Shown: positions 26,401 to 35,732, numbered from the stretch's first letter. The stretch: 64,000 nucleotides of DNA from Microcaldota archaeon (GCA_021828345.1 JAJZJI010000001.1:1-64000), one strand, 5' to 3'. Made by a program: numbers and translations. Notes: generated by a model not told the origin, from the sequence alone.

Positions 26401-27027
26401 ATGACTGATGAAAATCTTATGTTTCCGGGAGATAATCTTTCGACAGAGGAGGAGTTTGTATCCTCAAGGAATACATTTATTGATAATGGCAATATACGCG
26501 CCTCAATTATAGGTAGAACCATTATAGAGAACGGCGCAATAATGGTTGAGGGTATAAGTAGGGAGATAAAATCCTTTTATCGGGGCATGTATGTTTTAGG
26601 CGAGATAACGGATGATTTGCATACGATTGTTTTTGTGAAAATAGATAATTTCAAAAAGGATAAAGATGTTTATATATCGTTTAAAAGTGGAAAGATAATA
26701 ATGAAGTCCCATGCACCAAGTCCAAGGCATCAGCGCGATAGGGATTCTGATGGGAATAAAGTAGAAAATAAGCCCTTTGGTGTAGGCGATATAATACTTG
26801 CAAGAATAACATTTGATGATAAGGATGTATATACGTTGGATTGTGGCAGCATAGATCTTGGCGTTGTTTATTCAAAATGTGCTCTATGCGATGCTCCATT
26901 AAAGCTTAATGATGATAAAACATCACTGCACTGCAACAATTGTGAGATAGATGTTGGAAAAAAGATAAGCTCTATGTACAATAACAGTGTTGCAGTAGAG
27001 GAGTTTTTATATAAAAACAACAAATAA
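26401..27027 (+). CDS. csl4: exosome complex RNA-binding protein Csl4
   Basis: Cap subunit of the archaeal RNA exosome. It has an N-terminal beta domain (VEGISREIKSF), a central S1-like RNA-binding region (GDIILARITFDDKDVYTLD) and a C-terminal zinc ribbon with two CxxC pairs (CALCDAPL...CNNCEID). Start ATG 26401 is chosen over TTG 26398. It heads a compact run with rpoL, a small zinc-finger gene and an FKBP, linking RNA decay, transcription and protein folding. Confidence 0.93.
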   Translation: MTDENLMFPGDNLSTEEEFVSSRNTFIDNGNIRASIIGRTIIENGAIMVEGISREIKSFYRGMYVLGEITDDLHTIVFVKIDNFKKDKDVYISFKSGKIIMKSHAPSPRHQRDRDSDGNKVENKPFGVGDIILARITFDDKDVYTLDCGSIDLGVVYSKCALCDAPLKLNDDKTSLHCNNCEIDVGKKISSMYNNSVAVEEFLYKNNK

Positions 27028-27088
27028 CCAATTAACATCAATTGTTATAAATGTTATGAATACAAATCTATTATATTCAAGTGATATT

Positions 27089-27361
27089 ATGAAAGTAACA
27101 CTGATAAAAAATGAGAGTAAGGAGCTTGTATTGGAATTTGAGGATATGGATGTTACCATACCTGACATGCTCGCAAATAAACTTACAAGAAATAACGATG
27201 TTCTCTTTGCCGGTATACTGCAGGAGCATCCACAGGTTAAAAAACCAACACTTGTATTAAAGACCGAGAAGAAGAAAGCAATGGATGTGCTAGAGAAAGA
27301 GATAGATGCGTTAGAGGAAGTGTTTAGCTCCTTTAAATCGGATCTATCTAAGAGCAAATGA
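27089..27361 (+). CDS. rpoL: DNA-directed RNA polymerase subunit L (Rpo11)
   Basis: Small RNA polymerase assembly subunit, partner of subunit D. The 90-residue product has the family segment DVTIPDMLANKL, the FAGILQEHPQVKKPTLVLKT core and a C-terminal amphipathic helix (AMDVLEKEIDALEEVFSSF). Start at ATG 27089 is supported by GTGAT 3 nt upstream; the longer open frame (from 27056) is upstream leader. Confidence 0.94.
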   Translation: MKVTLIKNESKELVLEFEDMDVTIPDMLANKLTRNNDVLFAGILQEHPQVKKPTLVLKTEKKKAMDVLEKEIDALEEVFSSFKSDLSKSK

Positions 27362-27385
27362 ATTTAAGTGCTAATAAGTGTTTTT

Positions 27386-27547
27386 TTGGCGGAGGCAAAA
27401 TATTCTTGCAGTATATGTGGATTACATTATACTAAAAAGGAGCTTGCGGATTCATGTTATACGTGGTGTTCGAAGCATAATAGCTGTAATTTATTGGTTG
27501 CGAGCAAATCCATTGAGGCTATTGCAAGAAGAAAGAGCGCCAAATGA
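27386..27547 (+). CDS. 53-residue zinc-finger protein
   Basis: Small ORF starting at TTG 27386, 24 nt after rpoL, ending TGA 27545-27547. It encodes CSICGLHYTKKELADSC then WCSKHNSC: a CxxC knuckle followed by C-x3-C-x5-C with a His, a likely single zinc-binding fold, and a basic C-terminal helix (IEAIARRKSAK). Its place between rpoL and the FKBP gene in a tight same-strand run supports it. Role unknown; a transcription- or ribosome-associated zinc protein is possible. Confidence 0.6.
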   Translation: MAEAKYSCSICGLHYTKKELADSCYTWCSKHNSCNLLVASKSIEAIARRKSAK

Positions 27548-27576
27548 TAATTTTATGTTAAAAGAGGTTGAATGTA

Positions 27577-28311
27577 ATGGCTTTTAAGGATGAGGATTTT
27601 GTAGAGATCGAATATAGTGCATGGGATACATCAGCAAATAGGCTTATTGCCACTACTGATGAGAGAAAGGCAAAAGAGTCTGAAATATACAATAAAGATT
27701 ATAAGTATGGAAAGGTTCTGGTTGTATTAGGTTCTAATAGCGTTATAAAAGGATTAGATAAGGAAATACGTACAATGTCTATAGGCGAGCAGAAAAAGTT
27801 TACCGTAAAACCAGAGGATGCATTTGGACAGAGAAATGAGGAGCTAGTAAAGGTGATGCCTCTTTCAGATTTTAGAGCAAGAGATATGAATCCATATCCT
27901 GGAATGACTGTAGAACTAGATAATATGACAGTAATTGTAAGAAGTGTTAACTCAGGAAGAGTTGTTGTTGATGCAAACAATCCCTATGCAGGTCGCGATA
28001 TAACATATGAGGTTAAGGTTATAAAGCAGATAACCAATCAGGATGAGAAGATTACAGCTCTTGGAAGAACATATAATGTGGAGCCGTCAAAGGTGAATGT
28101 TAGTGATAAAAAACTCATGTTAAAATATGATAGCAACGTGAGCAAAAATGCGGATTACTTTGTTGGAAAGGTGAGCGCTATCGCCTCAATATTCACTTAT
28201 TTTAAGGGCATAGAAGATATTGTCGTGGAAGAAGAATATAAACGCGTAGATCTTGAAAAACCAGGTCATACACATGAGCATAAACATGAGCAAAAGAAGG
28301 AAGTAGAATAA
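27577..28311 (+). CDS. FKBP-type peptidyl-prolyl isomerase (archaeal long SlyD-like)
   Basis: Peptidyl-prolyl cis-trans isomerase and chaperone. The N-terminal FKBP domain is interrupted by an insert-in-flap domain: VVLGSNSVIKGLDKEIRTM, then VKPEDAFGQRNEE (the typical PEDAFG turn) and NPYAGRDITYEVKV. An additional C-terminal domain follows, ending in a His-rich tail (HTHEHKHEQKKE) that may bind metal. Start at ATG 27577 follows an AGAGGTTG Shine-Dalgarno-like sequence. Confidence 0.92.
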   Translation: MAFKDEDFVEIEYSAWDTSANRLIATTDERKAKESEIYNKDYKYGKVLVVLGSNSVIKGLDKEIRTMSIGEQKKFTVKPEDAFGQRNEELVKVMPLSDFRARDMNPYPGMTVELDNMTVIVRSVNSGRVVVDANNPYAGRDITYEVKVIKQITNQDEKITALGRTYNVEPSKVNVSDKKLMLKYDSNVSKNADYFVGKVSAIASIFTYFKGIEDIVVEEEYKRVDLEKPGHTHEHKHEQKKEVE

Positions 28312-28416
28312 GGGAATGTTAGAAATAACATTTAATTTCTATCCCGAAATAATTGAATTAATATTTATAGGGTCTAGCTTATATATAATTTAAGAATTTA
28401 AATTTCGAAGTTTGAG

Positions 28417-29574
28417 TTGCTCGGTGTATCTTTGGATAATGATGTAATAACAATAATAAAAGATCTAATAAAAATACCCAGTTATTTATCTAGTAATACA
28501 AATGAAATTAAAATTGGTAATTATATATATGATTACTTGAAGAATATCAATTATCTAAATGTTGAAAAACAAGAAGTTGAAGATGGACGATTTAATATTA
28601 TTGCTACAGATGGCTTAGAACCAAAGTTAATGTTTTGTTGTCATATTGATACTGTAATGCCTTCGGGAATTTGGACTTATGGGCCTCTTTCACCAAATAT
28701 TACAGATAATAAGTTATATGGACTTGGTGCAGCAGATATGAAAGGTGGTATTGCATGTCTTCTATCGGCTCTTAAAAAATTTAAAAAAATAAATGGCATT
28801 TATCTACTTTTTGATGTTGATGAAGAGTACTACTTTAAAGGTATGAATAAATTTTTAGAAAAATATAATCCAAAGCCTGAGCTAGCAATATTTTTAGAAC
28901 CTGGTATGAAAATAAAAAATGGGCATCGCGGAGTTATAGAAATATACTTTAAAGTTAGGGGTGTAACAGGACATTCTGCAAGACCTGAACTAAGTAAAAA
29001 TGCGTTATTTGGAATAATTAAAGCTATAAATTTGGTAAAGGTTCTGGTAGAAAATTATAAAACTGCCAATCTTGGTAATTCAACTATTAATTTGGCGTAC
29101 TTACGTGGTGGTATATCTACTAAGGATGAACATGGTAACGAGGTTATAATAGAGCGTGGTAATAAGATTCCTGATGTGGCAGAAGGTGTTATAGAGATAC
29201 GTAGTTCTGTTAGCGATATAAGTGATACTATATTAGAAAATTTTAAAAAATCATTAATATCTGACGGATTTTTTATTGATAAACTTGAAAAACGCATTGA
29301 TAAAAATCCTCTTTTTGTAGAACGAAGTAAACTTATAAAATTTGAAAAAATAATAGAAAGCGAGCTTGGTGGTGTAGCATATGCAAATATATCAAAATAT
29401 GGTTATGGTGAAGGACAGATATTAAATAAAACACTAGGTGTAGACTGTGTTTATATTGGACCTGGACCTGATGATAGTGCACATAAAGTAGATGAATATG
29501 TTCTAATAAACGAATTAAAGTCTATGGAGAATGTTATAATTTCTTTAATAAATGGTTATTGTGATATGGTATAG
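28417..29574 (+). CDS. M20-family metallopeptidase/deacylase (ArgE/DapE/CPG2-like)
   Basis: Zinc-dependent aminoacylase or peptidase of 385 residues. Metal and catalytic blocks: MFCCHIDTVMPSG (HxD), GAADMKGGIACLL (bridging Asp), DVDEEYYFKG (catalytic Glu pair) and a late AHKVDEY His. The dimerisation domain (about 170-280) is present, including GHRGVIEIYFKVRGVTGHSARPE. Starts with TTG 28417 (28432 TTG also possible). Exact substrate (N-acyl amino acid, succinyl-DAP or dipeptide) unresolved. Confidence 0.88.
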   Translation: MLGVSLDNDVITIIKDLIKIPSYLSSNTNEIKIGNYIYDYLKNINYLNVEKQEVEDGRFNIIATDGLEPKLMFCCHIDTVMPSGIWTYGPLSPNITDNKLYGLGAADMKGGIACLLSALKKFKKINGIYLLFDVDEEYYFKGMNKFLEKYNPKPELAIFLEPGMKIKNGHRGVIEIYFKVRGVTGHSARPELSKNALFGIIKAINLVKVLVENYKTANLGNSTINLAYLRGGISTKDEHGNEVIIERGNKIPDVAEGVIEIRSSVSDISDTILENFKKSLISDGFFIDKLEKRIDKNPLFVERSKLIKFEKIIESELGGVAYANISKYGYGEGQILNKTLGVDCVYIGPGPDDSAHKVDEYVLINELKSMENVIISLINGYCDMV

Positions 29575-29605
29575 ATTTAATTAGAAATTACATATAATTT
29601 GAATG

Positions 29606-29721
29606 TGGCGGGAGCGGGGATTGAACCCGCGGCCTCTAGATTTCTCGTCATTGCCTATAAGGCTCAACACTCATAGTGCTTTGCATATGAGTCTAGCGCT
29701 CTACCACTGAGCTACCCCGCC
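29606..29721 (-). tRNA. tRNA-Met (CAT), elongator, with anticodon-loop intron
   Basis: Minus-strand cloverleaf: acceptor GGCGGGG pairs with TCCCGCC, discriminator A; D-stem GCTC/GAGC; anticodon stem CTAGA/TCTAG; T-arm GCGGG TTCAATC CCCGC. The total length is 116 nt and the mature molecule would be 72 nt, leaving a 44-nt intron after position 37. The exon ACTCATA can pair with TATGAGT inside the intron, the pairing expected of an archaeal bulge-helix-bulge splicing substrate. The ACTCATAAT anticodon region matches archaeal elongator Met. Confidence 0.92.
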
Positions 29722-29824
29722 TCGTTAAGAGGAACCACAAGCAGTATTAATCTATTATAAATCGATAGAATAAATATATTTACTTTCAATACATATTTAA
29801 TCCTTGTTTATATGGTGTAATGAT

Positions 29825-30664
29825 ATGTTAAAGTCCCCTATTGATAGGTTTGATGGAAGAATAGATGGCACGGTTATATCGCTAGGGCATAGTATAAACA
29901 AAGCCGCAAAGAATATGGGCATAGATGAGGCGATGCTGCGACTATCTGATGAAAGAAACACCTTTTTTGTGCGCACCTATGAATTTGAAAGAAATACAAT
30001 AATACTCTCAGCTTCAGATTCTATAAAAAATGTAATTCGATACGCCGATTTAGATTTAACAAGAAGAATAACTGCTGGCAAGCCTATATATATAGATGAT
30101 AATGTATTATCCTATTCGATAACTGGTCCTATGCATCATGGTGCAAAAATCAATCCTGGTGAAGTACATAAAATTTATGGCAGCATGATAGCAAAAGCAA
30201 TAGAAACAACATTAAATGCGAACATAAAATTAGAATTGGGTGATGCGTATAGTATACGTTTTAATGGGATGCCTCTTGTTGGCAACGGACAGCATATAGC
30301 CCAAGGACATTCATTTATGTATCATGGGGTTATAGCGGTAGGACCATGGGATTTTAAAAAAATATCTAGCTCTTTAAGATTATTAGAGTCAGATTCACAA
30401 GCACTACGCGCGCTTCCAAGTATATCGAAAATGAATGGCAGCAATATAAGCATTGATGAATATAAAAAAAGATTGTCTAGTAATATAATATCAACTATAA
30501 AATCATTCTTTAAAAATTCTAAAAGCTCATCAATAGCGGATATGGGTATAGAAGATCTGTCCAATATTATTTCCAAAGAAAAATATACAAATAACAGTTG
30601 GATACTAAGGGATGATATAACGTTAAGAGAGGATTCGCGCTTTTGTCTGTTATATGAGGGCTGA
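29825..30664 (+). CDS. lplA: lipoate-protein ligase A-like protein
   Basis: Member of the biotin/lipoate A/B ligase family (about 279 residues), expected to attach lipoate or octanoate to the E2 lipoyl domain encoded at the window start. Family landmarks: FFVRTYEFERNTIILS, TRRITAGKPIYIDDNVLSYS (normally RxTGGGAVxHD), and FMYHGVIAVG. At the usual catalytic-lysine site (K-I-S-G-S-A-Q) the sequence is PLVGNGQ, with Pro in place of Lys, so it may be divergent or altered in chemistry. ATG 29825 is preferred over an upstream TTG. Its last 15 nt overlap the convergent nre gene. Confidence 0.65.
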   Translation: MLKSPIDRFDGRIDGTVISLGHSINKAAKNMGIDEAMLRLSDERNTFFVRTYEFERNTIILSASDSIKNVIRYADLDLTRRITAGKPIYIDDNVLSYSITGPMHHGAKINPGEVHKIYGSMIAKAIETTLNANIKLELGDAYSIRFNGMPLVGNGQHIAQGHSFMYHGVIAVGPWDFKKISSSLRLLESDSQALRALPSISKMNGSNISIDEYKKRLSSNIISTIKSFFKNSKSSSIADMGIEDLSNIISKEKYTNNSWILRDDITLREDSRFCLLYEG

Positions 30665-31909
30665 ATTACTCATATAGCTCTTTAAGCTTCTCTGGAATGA
30701 TAACTCTTTTAGTATTTTACAGTTCTTTATCCAGTCATCTAATTTTATATCCATTTTGGATTTGATAAAGCCAAATAACTCCTCCTTCGTGTTAAGTATT
30801 GTTGGAGCTGATTCTAGCGTCTCCCTGACATGCTCTCGTACATTCCATACACCAACGGGCATCAAATAACCTTCATGCACCTCTCTTAGTATTAGAACCG
30901 TAGCTTGAGCATTTAGCATTTTGAGCTTTTCTGTAACGGCAAGCTTTGCGGCATAATAACAACCTCCAATTTCAGCATATTTCTTTCTTCCAGAGTAATT
31001 TTCATATGATGAGTATATGGATACGTCAATCCCATTCTCGTTCCATATAGTCTTAGGATACCATGCCTCAGCTGATTCATACTCCCAATTGCCTGGTATA
31101 AAAAATATGAGCCATCTATTATCTAAAGATACGTGATAGTATGCGTATATCGCATCTATAATATTGTGGCTTTTTACCATCTCTAAGTTATTTCTTGCTA
31201 TTGTATCATCAACTGCTGTTATGCTCCAGCGCGTAGGTACAAACTTTCTTCTTTTTGATAATCCAAATAATCCCGCTGATAATCCCTGCTGCAATTTTGA
31301 AACCGGAATACCTCTTTCATAGAGTTCTATTATAGAGGTGCTTGCTTTTGCATCCGTATCAAAATAATAGCGCTCTATTTTCTTATCCGCTTTTATATTA
31401 TGCACTAAAAAAGAGCGTATCTCTCCAGATGGGCCATAGGGTTGCACCTCATCTGAGAGTGCAATCTTCACATAAGGTTTTCTTTTAAATCCCACCTCCG
31501 AATCGGCCGGTTTTTCTGCGAGCGCAAGATCGCGTATTTGCTGCTCCATAAAGCCCTTTTCAACATGCGATACATTAGATAAGTATGTACCACGCACAAG
31601 CTTTGAGCGTGAATTAACAATATCCTCAATTGAAAAATGCCTCCATCTCTCTGGAGTTGCAAGTATTGATGTATCCCCAAATTCTGGAGGTATCATTGGC
31701 CCTATCATAACATTAGGGTAATTATATCTACCAATAAAAACATCTGTTGGTGATGAACCAGAGAGTTCAAGCCTCTGTGTTAATGGCATCATCTTTACCT
31801 TATAATAATATCTAAGCAATGCCGGATCCTTCATGTGTTTATATACAATGTCTGATCGTTTCACGTGTAGGCTTTTGTCTATTTCATCCAACATATTATA
31901 TCTATTCAT
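30650..31909 (-). CDS. Nre-family DNA repair protein
   Basis: Archaeal Nre (DUF650/DUF651) protein implicated in repair of bulky or crosslinking DNA damage with PCNA. Conserved blocks: SGSSPTDVFIGRYNYPNVMIGPM, ALSDEVQPYGPSGE, KLQQGLSAGLFGLSKRRKFVPTRWSITAVDD and GNWEYESAEAWYP. The C-terminus has QRSLKSYM, close to a PCNA-interacting QxxLxxYF box, with Met in the last aromatic position. ATG 31909 is chosen over 31942. Convergent, slightly overlapping the lipoate ligase gene. Confidence 0.9.
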   Translation of the reverse strand: MNRYNMLDEIDKSLHVKRSDIVYKHMKDPALLRYYYKVKMMPLTQRLELSGSSPTDVFIGRYNYPNVMIGPMIPPEFGDTSILATPERWRHFSIEDIVNSRSKLVRGTYLSNVSHVEKGFMEQQIRDLALAEKPADSEVGFKRKPYVKIALSDEVQPYGPSGEIRSFLVHNIKADKKIERYYFDTDAKASTSIIELYERGIPVSKLQQGLSAGLFGLSKRRKFVPTRWSITAVDDTIARNNLEMVKSHNIIDAIYAYYHVSLDNRWLIFFIPGNWEYESAEAWYPKTIWNENGIDVSIYSSYENYSGRKKYAEIGGCYYAAKLAVTEKLKMLNAQATVLILREVHEGYLMPVGVWNVREHVRETLESAPTILNTKEELFGFIKSKMDIKLDDWIKNCKILKELSFQRSLKSYMSNSALI

Positions 31910-32000
31910 TAAAATAAAATAGCAATTCAATATTATAAACATTCTTAAAAATAATAGATTCTTTTTTATTGTTATCTTTGCAATTTCTATATGTGTTAAA

Positions 32001-33089
32001 ATGGACGAATATACGAATAGACTTAACTCCCTTTTTGATAATTCTGATATGGACTATGTTATACTGCTAAATGCGGCAGGAAAGAACAGTAATTTTTTAT
32101 ATATGTCCGGACTTAAAAATGGTCTTTTCGAAGGAGCCATACTGCTCTTAAGCAAAAATAAAATGGAACTATTAACCTCAATATTAGAATACGAGGAAGC
32201 AATAATTGGAAAAAATTCTATAACGGATGTTATAAAAATATCTAATAGAGAGGATTATGCAAAGCACCTATTTAAAAAGGCTGAAAATAAGATTATAGCT
32301 CTTGATTTTGCTTCATTGCCTTATAAGAGCTATAAAAATCTTAAAAAATTACTAAAGCCAAAGAAAATAATTGATATATCTGGCAAACTTCAAGAGATGC
32401 GGTTAATAAAAACGGAAAATGAATTAAAACAAATCAAAAAGGCCGCTTCAATAACAAAGCAGGTCTTTAATGTTATAGAAAATGATTTTAAAATTGGCGT
32501 TACTGAACTTGATCTTGCAGCAAAAATTGATTATATTATGATGACAAATGGCGCGCAGGAGCCCTCATTTACAAGCATTGTTTCATTTGGTTCAAATGCG
32601 GCGCTGCCCCATCATATGTCCTCTAATGCCAAATTGAAGGAGAATAGTTTTGTGCTATTAGATATTGGTTCTAAATATAATAATTACTGCTCTGATATGA
32701 CACGAACATTCATATTTAAGCCAGATAAAAAATCTGATAAGTACAAACGCATGTCTGATATGTATGACGTTGTATTAGAAGCCCAAAAGCGGGCGTTTAA
32801 TTCATTGAAAGAGGGAGTTTTAGGCAAGGTGCCGCATAATATTGCAATGGATTATATAAATAATTATAAAAATGGTATTTACAAGGGTAAATTTATACAT
32901 TCATTAGGTCACTCAATAGGGCTAGATGTACATGATAACCCATCTATTGGACTATCCTCAAATGTAAATGTTAAAATTAAACAAAATATGGTGTTTAGTG
33001 ATGAGCCTGGTATATACATAAATGGTTTTGGTGGTGTAAGAATAGAGGATGATGTACTAATAACCAAGAATGGGGCAAAATTCTTATAA
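32001..33089 (+). CDS. Xaa-Pro dipeptidase/aminopeptidase (M24 family)
   Basis: Creatinase-fold metallopeptidase cleaving Xaa-Pro bonds. After an N-terminal creatinase domain (about 1-120), the catalytic domain has VLLDIGSKYNNYCSDMTRTF (two Asp ligands), GHSIGLDVHD (His), VFSDEPGIY (Glu) and VRIEDDVLIT (Glu), the full five-ligand set. 362 residues, typical. A protein-turnover role is likely. Confidence 0.92.
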   Translation: MDEYTNRLNSLFDNSDMDYVILLNAAGKNSNFLYMSGLKNGLFEGAILLLSKNKMELLTSILEYEEAIIGKNSITDVIKISNREDYAKHLFKKAENKIIALDFASLPYKSYKNLKKLLKPKKIIDISGKLQEMRLIKTENELKQIKKAASITKQVFNVIENDFKIGVTELDLAAKIDYIMMTNGAQEPSFTSIVSFGSNAALPHHMSSNAKLKENSFVLLDIGSKYNNYCSDMTRTFIFKPDKKSDKYKRMSDMYDVVLEAQKRAFNSLKEGVLGKVPHNIAMDYINNYKNGIYKGKFIHSLGHSIGLDVHDNPSIGLSSNVNVKIKQNMVFSDEPGIYINGFGGVRIEDDVLITKNGAKFL

Positions 33090-33141
33090 ATTTTTAATTA
33101 ATTGCAATAATATTGCACACAATGATGCAAAATGTTATATG

Positions 33142-33738
33142 CTACCTTTTAATTTTTATTATACCTCGTTTGAAGTTTATTCTTAGAGTTAATTTTGGTT
33201 TTCCGTTGGAATTTTCTGGAATGTTAACAATGCCCTTAAAATTATTATTTAGTACACTCTCAAATCCAGCATTTTTTGGTAGTTTAAATCTTAAATCAAT
33301 TATGCCCTTAACTAAATTTATTTCAGTATCTGAATTCTTTTTTATATCATAATCTATAAATCCACTAATTCGGCCTGTTTCAACATCTATACCTAAAAGA
33401 TTTTTATCCTTCTTTTTCAAATCTAATCCTAAATTCCCTTTAATTAAAGATATATTCAAATTTTTCGGGTCTAGATCCTCTAATATTATATTGCCTGTGC
33501 TCACACGTATATCTAGATCTTTATCTTTTGGATAATGTATCTCCAAAGAACATTTATTACCATTTATAGTTTGTACTTTGCCATTATCCACTAAATTAAC
33601 ATGTCCCCCCAAACTATTATTTGTGGCTAATAAATAAGGTTCACCGTGCTTTATTGTTATATTTCCAATACCTATGTCTATTTTTAGTGCACTTTTTTCC
33701 TTTAGCACTCCATCATATAAAATTTTTGTTTTTCCCAT
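33142..33738 (-). CDS. DUF4097-like beta-repeat protein
   Basis: A 198-residue predicted all-beta protein without signal peptide. Repeated short strands with Asp/Asn-Gly turns (IDIGIGNITIKHG, DIRVSTGNIILEDL, INLVKGIIDLRFKL) resemble the DUF4097 beta-helix-like adhesin fold. Function unknown. Opposite strand to its flanking genes, with 227 nt of AT-rich sequence separating it from hisS. Confidence 0.55.
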   Translation of the reverse strand: MGKTKILYDGVLKEKSALKIDIGIGNITIKHGEPYLLATNNSLGGHVNLVDNGKVQTINGNKCSLEIHYPKDKDLDIRVSTGNIILEDLDPKNLNISLIKGNLGLDLKKKDKNLLGIDVETGRISGFIDYDIKKNSDTEINLVKGIIDLRFKLPKNAGFESVLNNNFKGIVNIPENSNGKPKLTLRINFKRGIIKIKR

Positions 33739-33965
33739 AACCCCCCATATAGTTAAATCAATATATCTATTTATAACTTATATATTAACATTTTTACAAA
33801 TAATTGAAAGTGGCGTTATGTTTGATAGAGTTTATAACTATTTTTTATAACCGTTGATTATTGATACTATAATATTTTGGTATAATGGTCTTTTTTTAAT
33901 TTGCAATTCTGCACAGAAGCGTTTTTAAACTATTAATTCCAAAAGTTAATGTCTATGGTTTTATT

Positions 33966-35315
33966 ATGGCTGGTAAGGATTTAGATAATGAAGTAGAAAT
34001 GCGCGATTTGAAAGGAACTGTGATATATAATCAGAGCGAGCAGATGGTGCGTGAATCGATAGTTGATACGTTAAAACATTGCTTTAAGTTATATGGTTTT
34101 GCCCCAATAGAGACCACTATACTAGAATTTTATGATATTGCATCAAGTAAATACGGGGGAGGCTCAGAAATATTAAAGGAGACCTATAAATTAAAGGATC
34201 AAGGAGATAGGGAGTTATGCCTTAGATATGAATTGACATTTAAGTTGGGTAAGTTGCTTGCGATGAATCCAGATACGAGGCTTCCATTTAGACGTTATGA
34301 AATAGGAAAGGTGTTTAGAGATGGTCCTGTAAAGGCTGGCAGATTAAGAGAGTTTACGCAATGTGATGTCGATGTTATAGGAATAAAAGGCATAATCGCA
34401 GAGGCTGAATTTATGGACCTCTCATTTATGGTATTTGATAAGCTTAAGATAGATTCAACCATACAGGTAAATAGCAGAAAGTTGCTTTTTGGCATATTTG
34501 AGCATGCTAAGATAAATGAAAAGGATTATACTCAATGTGCTCTCATTTTAGATAAATTAGAGAAATATGGAAGTGTAAGTGTAAAAAAAGAATTGTCGGA
34601 AAATGGTATATCAAAAGATGCAATTGATATACTTTTTAATACGTTAGATATTATAGTAAAAGAGAGTGGCAATAGTGCAAAGATAAAGAAATTGAAATCA
34701 ATTTTAAAGAATGAACTATCTATTTTAGGAATCAAGGAATTAGAGGAGTTGTTTGAGCTTGTTGATATGATCAATGTAAAGGGAACTATTCAGTATGTAC
34801 CAACGCTTGCTCGCGGTTTAGGCTATTATAATGGTATAATGTGGGAGGCATTTGCAAATAACAGTACTATGAAGAGCAGTATAGCGGCTGGCGGCAGATG
34901 GGATAATATGATATCCAAGTTCCTAAATACCACTAGAGATTATCCTGCATGTGGTATGACATTTGGTTTAGATGCAATATATGAGGTATTACGCAGCAAG
35001 AATAATTCCAAGGGTATAGGCATACCAAAGGTTTTAGTTGTACAAATAGATGCACTTAAACCTACATTAAAATTATTAAAAGAGATGCGTAATAGTGGTA
35101 TTAGCTGCGAGCTCTCGGATAAGGGCTCCGTGCCAAAGGCGTTTGAATACGCTAACAAATCACAAATAAAATTTACAATGGTTATGGGCAAACGTGAAGT
35201 CTCAAATAACACTATAACAATAAAGGATATGGATAGTGGAAATCAACAAGAGATAAAACTAAGCGATGCAATAGAATTTATAAAAAGAAAGATGGGAGAT
35301 GACTCCCAAAAATGA
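33966..35315 (+). CDS. hisS: histidyl-tRNA synthetase
   Basis: Class II aminoacyl-tRNA synthetase charging tRNA-His. Motif 2 region: RYEIGKVFRDGPVKAGRLREFTQCDVDVIG; HisRS-specific LARGLGYYNGIMWEAF; motif 3: PACGMTFGLDAIYE. The C-terminal anticodon-binding domain spans about 350-449. Starts at ATG 33966. An intact single gene of normal length. Confidence 0.95.
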   Translation: MAGKDLDNEVEMRDLKGTVIYNQSEQMVRESIVDTLKHCFKLYGFAPIETTILEFYDIASSKYGGGSEILKETYKLKDQGDRELCLRYELTFKLGKLLAMNPDTRLPFRRYEIGKVFRDGPVKAGRLREFTQCDVDVIGIKGIIAEAEFMDLSFMVFDKLKIDSTIQVNSRKLLFGIFEHAKINEKDYTQCALILDKLEKYGSVSVKKELSENGISKDAIDILFNTLDIIVKESGNSAKIKKLKSILKNELSILGIKELEELFELVDMINVKGTIQYVPTLARGLGYYNGIMWEAFANNSTMKSSIAAGGRWDNMISKFLNTTRDYPACGMTFGLDAIYEVLRSKNNSKGIGIPKVLVVQIDALKPTLKLLKEMRNSGISCELSDKGSVPKAFEYANKSQIKFTMVMGKREVSNNTITIKDMDSGNQQEIKLSDAIEFIKRKMGDDSQK

Positions 35316-35330
35316 ATTTACTTTTACTGC

Positions 35331-35732
35331 CTATTTCTTTAATGCTCCAGCAGCGCCTGCAACAATGCCCAATATGAACGCAACTACTACACCTATAAAT
35401 GGAAGCATTGATCCATTAACCGTTGTGGTTAATATTATCAAAGCAAATGCAGTTACTGTTGTAGTATTTGTTGTTGCTCTTGCAAGCATGTGGTAACCCT
35501 TCTTTATCACAAGCGTGCTTAAGCTTATCACGAACAATGATATTGAGCCTATTACTGCTATTCCAAATAGTAACGGTACCCATATGCCTGCGAAGTTTGT
35601 TGCTGCTGAAAGCCCTGTGCCATAAACACTGCCAAATGTTATCACAATGTATATAAGGCTAGCTATAAGGTCCAGTATGAAGACCTCGTAATTTATACTA
35701 ATCGAATTTCTACTAATCGAATTCTTAGCCAT
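35331..35732 (-). CDS. small four-helix membrane protein
   Basis: Unrecognised 133-residue protein with about four hydrophobic helices (LDLIASLIYIVITFGSVYG; VPLLFGIAVIGSISLFVI; TVTAFALIILTTTV; FIGVVVAFILGIVAGAAGAL). The start is set at 35732 because GTGAT lies 4 nt upstream. It is convergent with hisS, 15 nt away. The two-plus-two helix layout and Ala/Gly-rich end recall small pilin-like or holin-like proteins, but there is no specific match. Confidence 0.55.
   Translation of the reverse strand: MAKNSISRNSISINYEVFILDLIASLIYIVITFGSVYGTGLSAATNFAGIWVPLLFGIAVIGSISLFVISLSTLVIKKGYHMLARATTNTTTVTAFALIILTTTVNGSMLPFIGVVVAFILGIVAGAAGALKK

Noticed and set aside
27378..27587. 69-codon ORF between rpoL and FKBP
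   Set aside because: Out of frame with the Cys-rich zinc-finger frame at 27386 and runs into the FKBP start.
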